Of a stretch of 15,843 bases of DNA, positions 15,764-15,843 are shown one piece after another. The number at the start of each line of letters is the position of its first letter. Position 1 is the first letter of the stretch. The notes beneath the pieces were generated by a model. It had not been told where the DNA came from and did no database searches. It saw only the letters and a list, made by a program, of their open reading frames with translations. The stretch is from assembly GCA_022571575.1 (NCBI GenBank), contig JACZXN010000009.1:1-15843 (forward strand). The letters run 5' to 3'. The DNA is from Chloroflexota bacterium (lineage in GTDB: Bacteria; Chloroflexota; Dehalococcoidia; UBA3495). The position numbers and the translations under genes were made by a program.

Positions 15764-15843
15764 CGCAGGCCCTTCCGCTGGGCTGGTTGGTGTGCTAAGC
15801 TAATGCGCAGAACAATGCAAGTAACGCAGACCAAGATTAATCA

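Noticed and set aside
15764..15843. A possible start of a divergent gene at the right edge
   Set aside because: Only 80 bases are available; no SD plus start codon followed by a convincing coding stretch can be shown.

Overview
The window is about 60% GC and tightly packed: 13 protein-coding genes, one of them cut off at the left edge, with no RNA gene, CRISPR array, transposase or phage gene that I can recognise. Several features suggest a Chloroflexota bacterium of the Dehalococcoidia/SAR202 type. These are an F1-ATPase block followed by a convergent rex, a membrane-anchored HdrD-like Fe-S oxidoreductase, a luciferase-like flavin monooxygenase next to an FAH-fold enzyme, and an AT-poor genome that uses TTG starts. 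The taxonomic assignment is inference from gene content and was not tested by any search.

Region 1 (1-3555, + strand): the 3' part of an ATP synthase operon, in the order atpA (C-terminal 217 residues) - atpG - atpD - atpC, closed by a strong 12-bp GC hairpin. The atpA-atpG and atpG-atpD spacers each hold short degenerate or perfect direct repeats.

Region 2 (3586-4745): rex, the NADH/NAD+-sensing repressor, lies convergent to atpC and shares its terminator. It is divergent from a small DUF503/YlxP gene with a TTG start. The spacer between rex and ylxP carries two adjacent TATAAT boxes and a GC hairpin that reaches the ylxP Shine-Dalgarno.

Region 3 (4765-9569, - strand): reading 5'->3' on the minus strand, an LLM flavin oxidoreductase, then a 198-nt spacer, then a cluster of a NarI-like cytochrome b / two [4Fe-4S] / two CCG-domain fusion protein (probable ETF:menaquinone oxidoreductase), a small zinc-ribbon protein (start and stop share one base), a receiver-like protein without the usual acidic pocket, and a membrane-anchored alpha/beta hydrolase. 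This operon is the most interesting part: a large membrane redox enzyme translationally coupled to a tiny zinc ribbon and followed by a pseudo-receiver.

Region 4 (9570-10640): a divergent promoter region with palindromes, then an FAH-family hydrolase/isomerase on +. The LLM and FAH enzymes could belong to one pathway for oxidative breakdown of cyclic or aromatic compounds (inference).

Region 5 (10650-15843, - strand): uvrA (with an unusual lysine/alanine/proline-rich C-terminal tail), a metallo-beta-lactamase-fold hydrolase and an M16 zinc peptidase. A five-unit 15-bp tandem repeat lies in the leader between uvrA and the hydrolase. A second, degenerate 15-bp-period repeat crosses the stop codon of the LLM gene. 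Together with the repeats in the atp spacers this suggests a habit of short tandem duplication in intergenic DNA of this genome.
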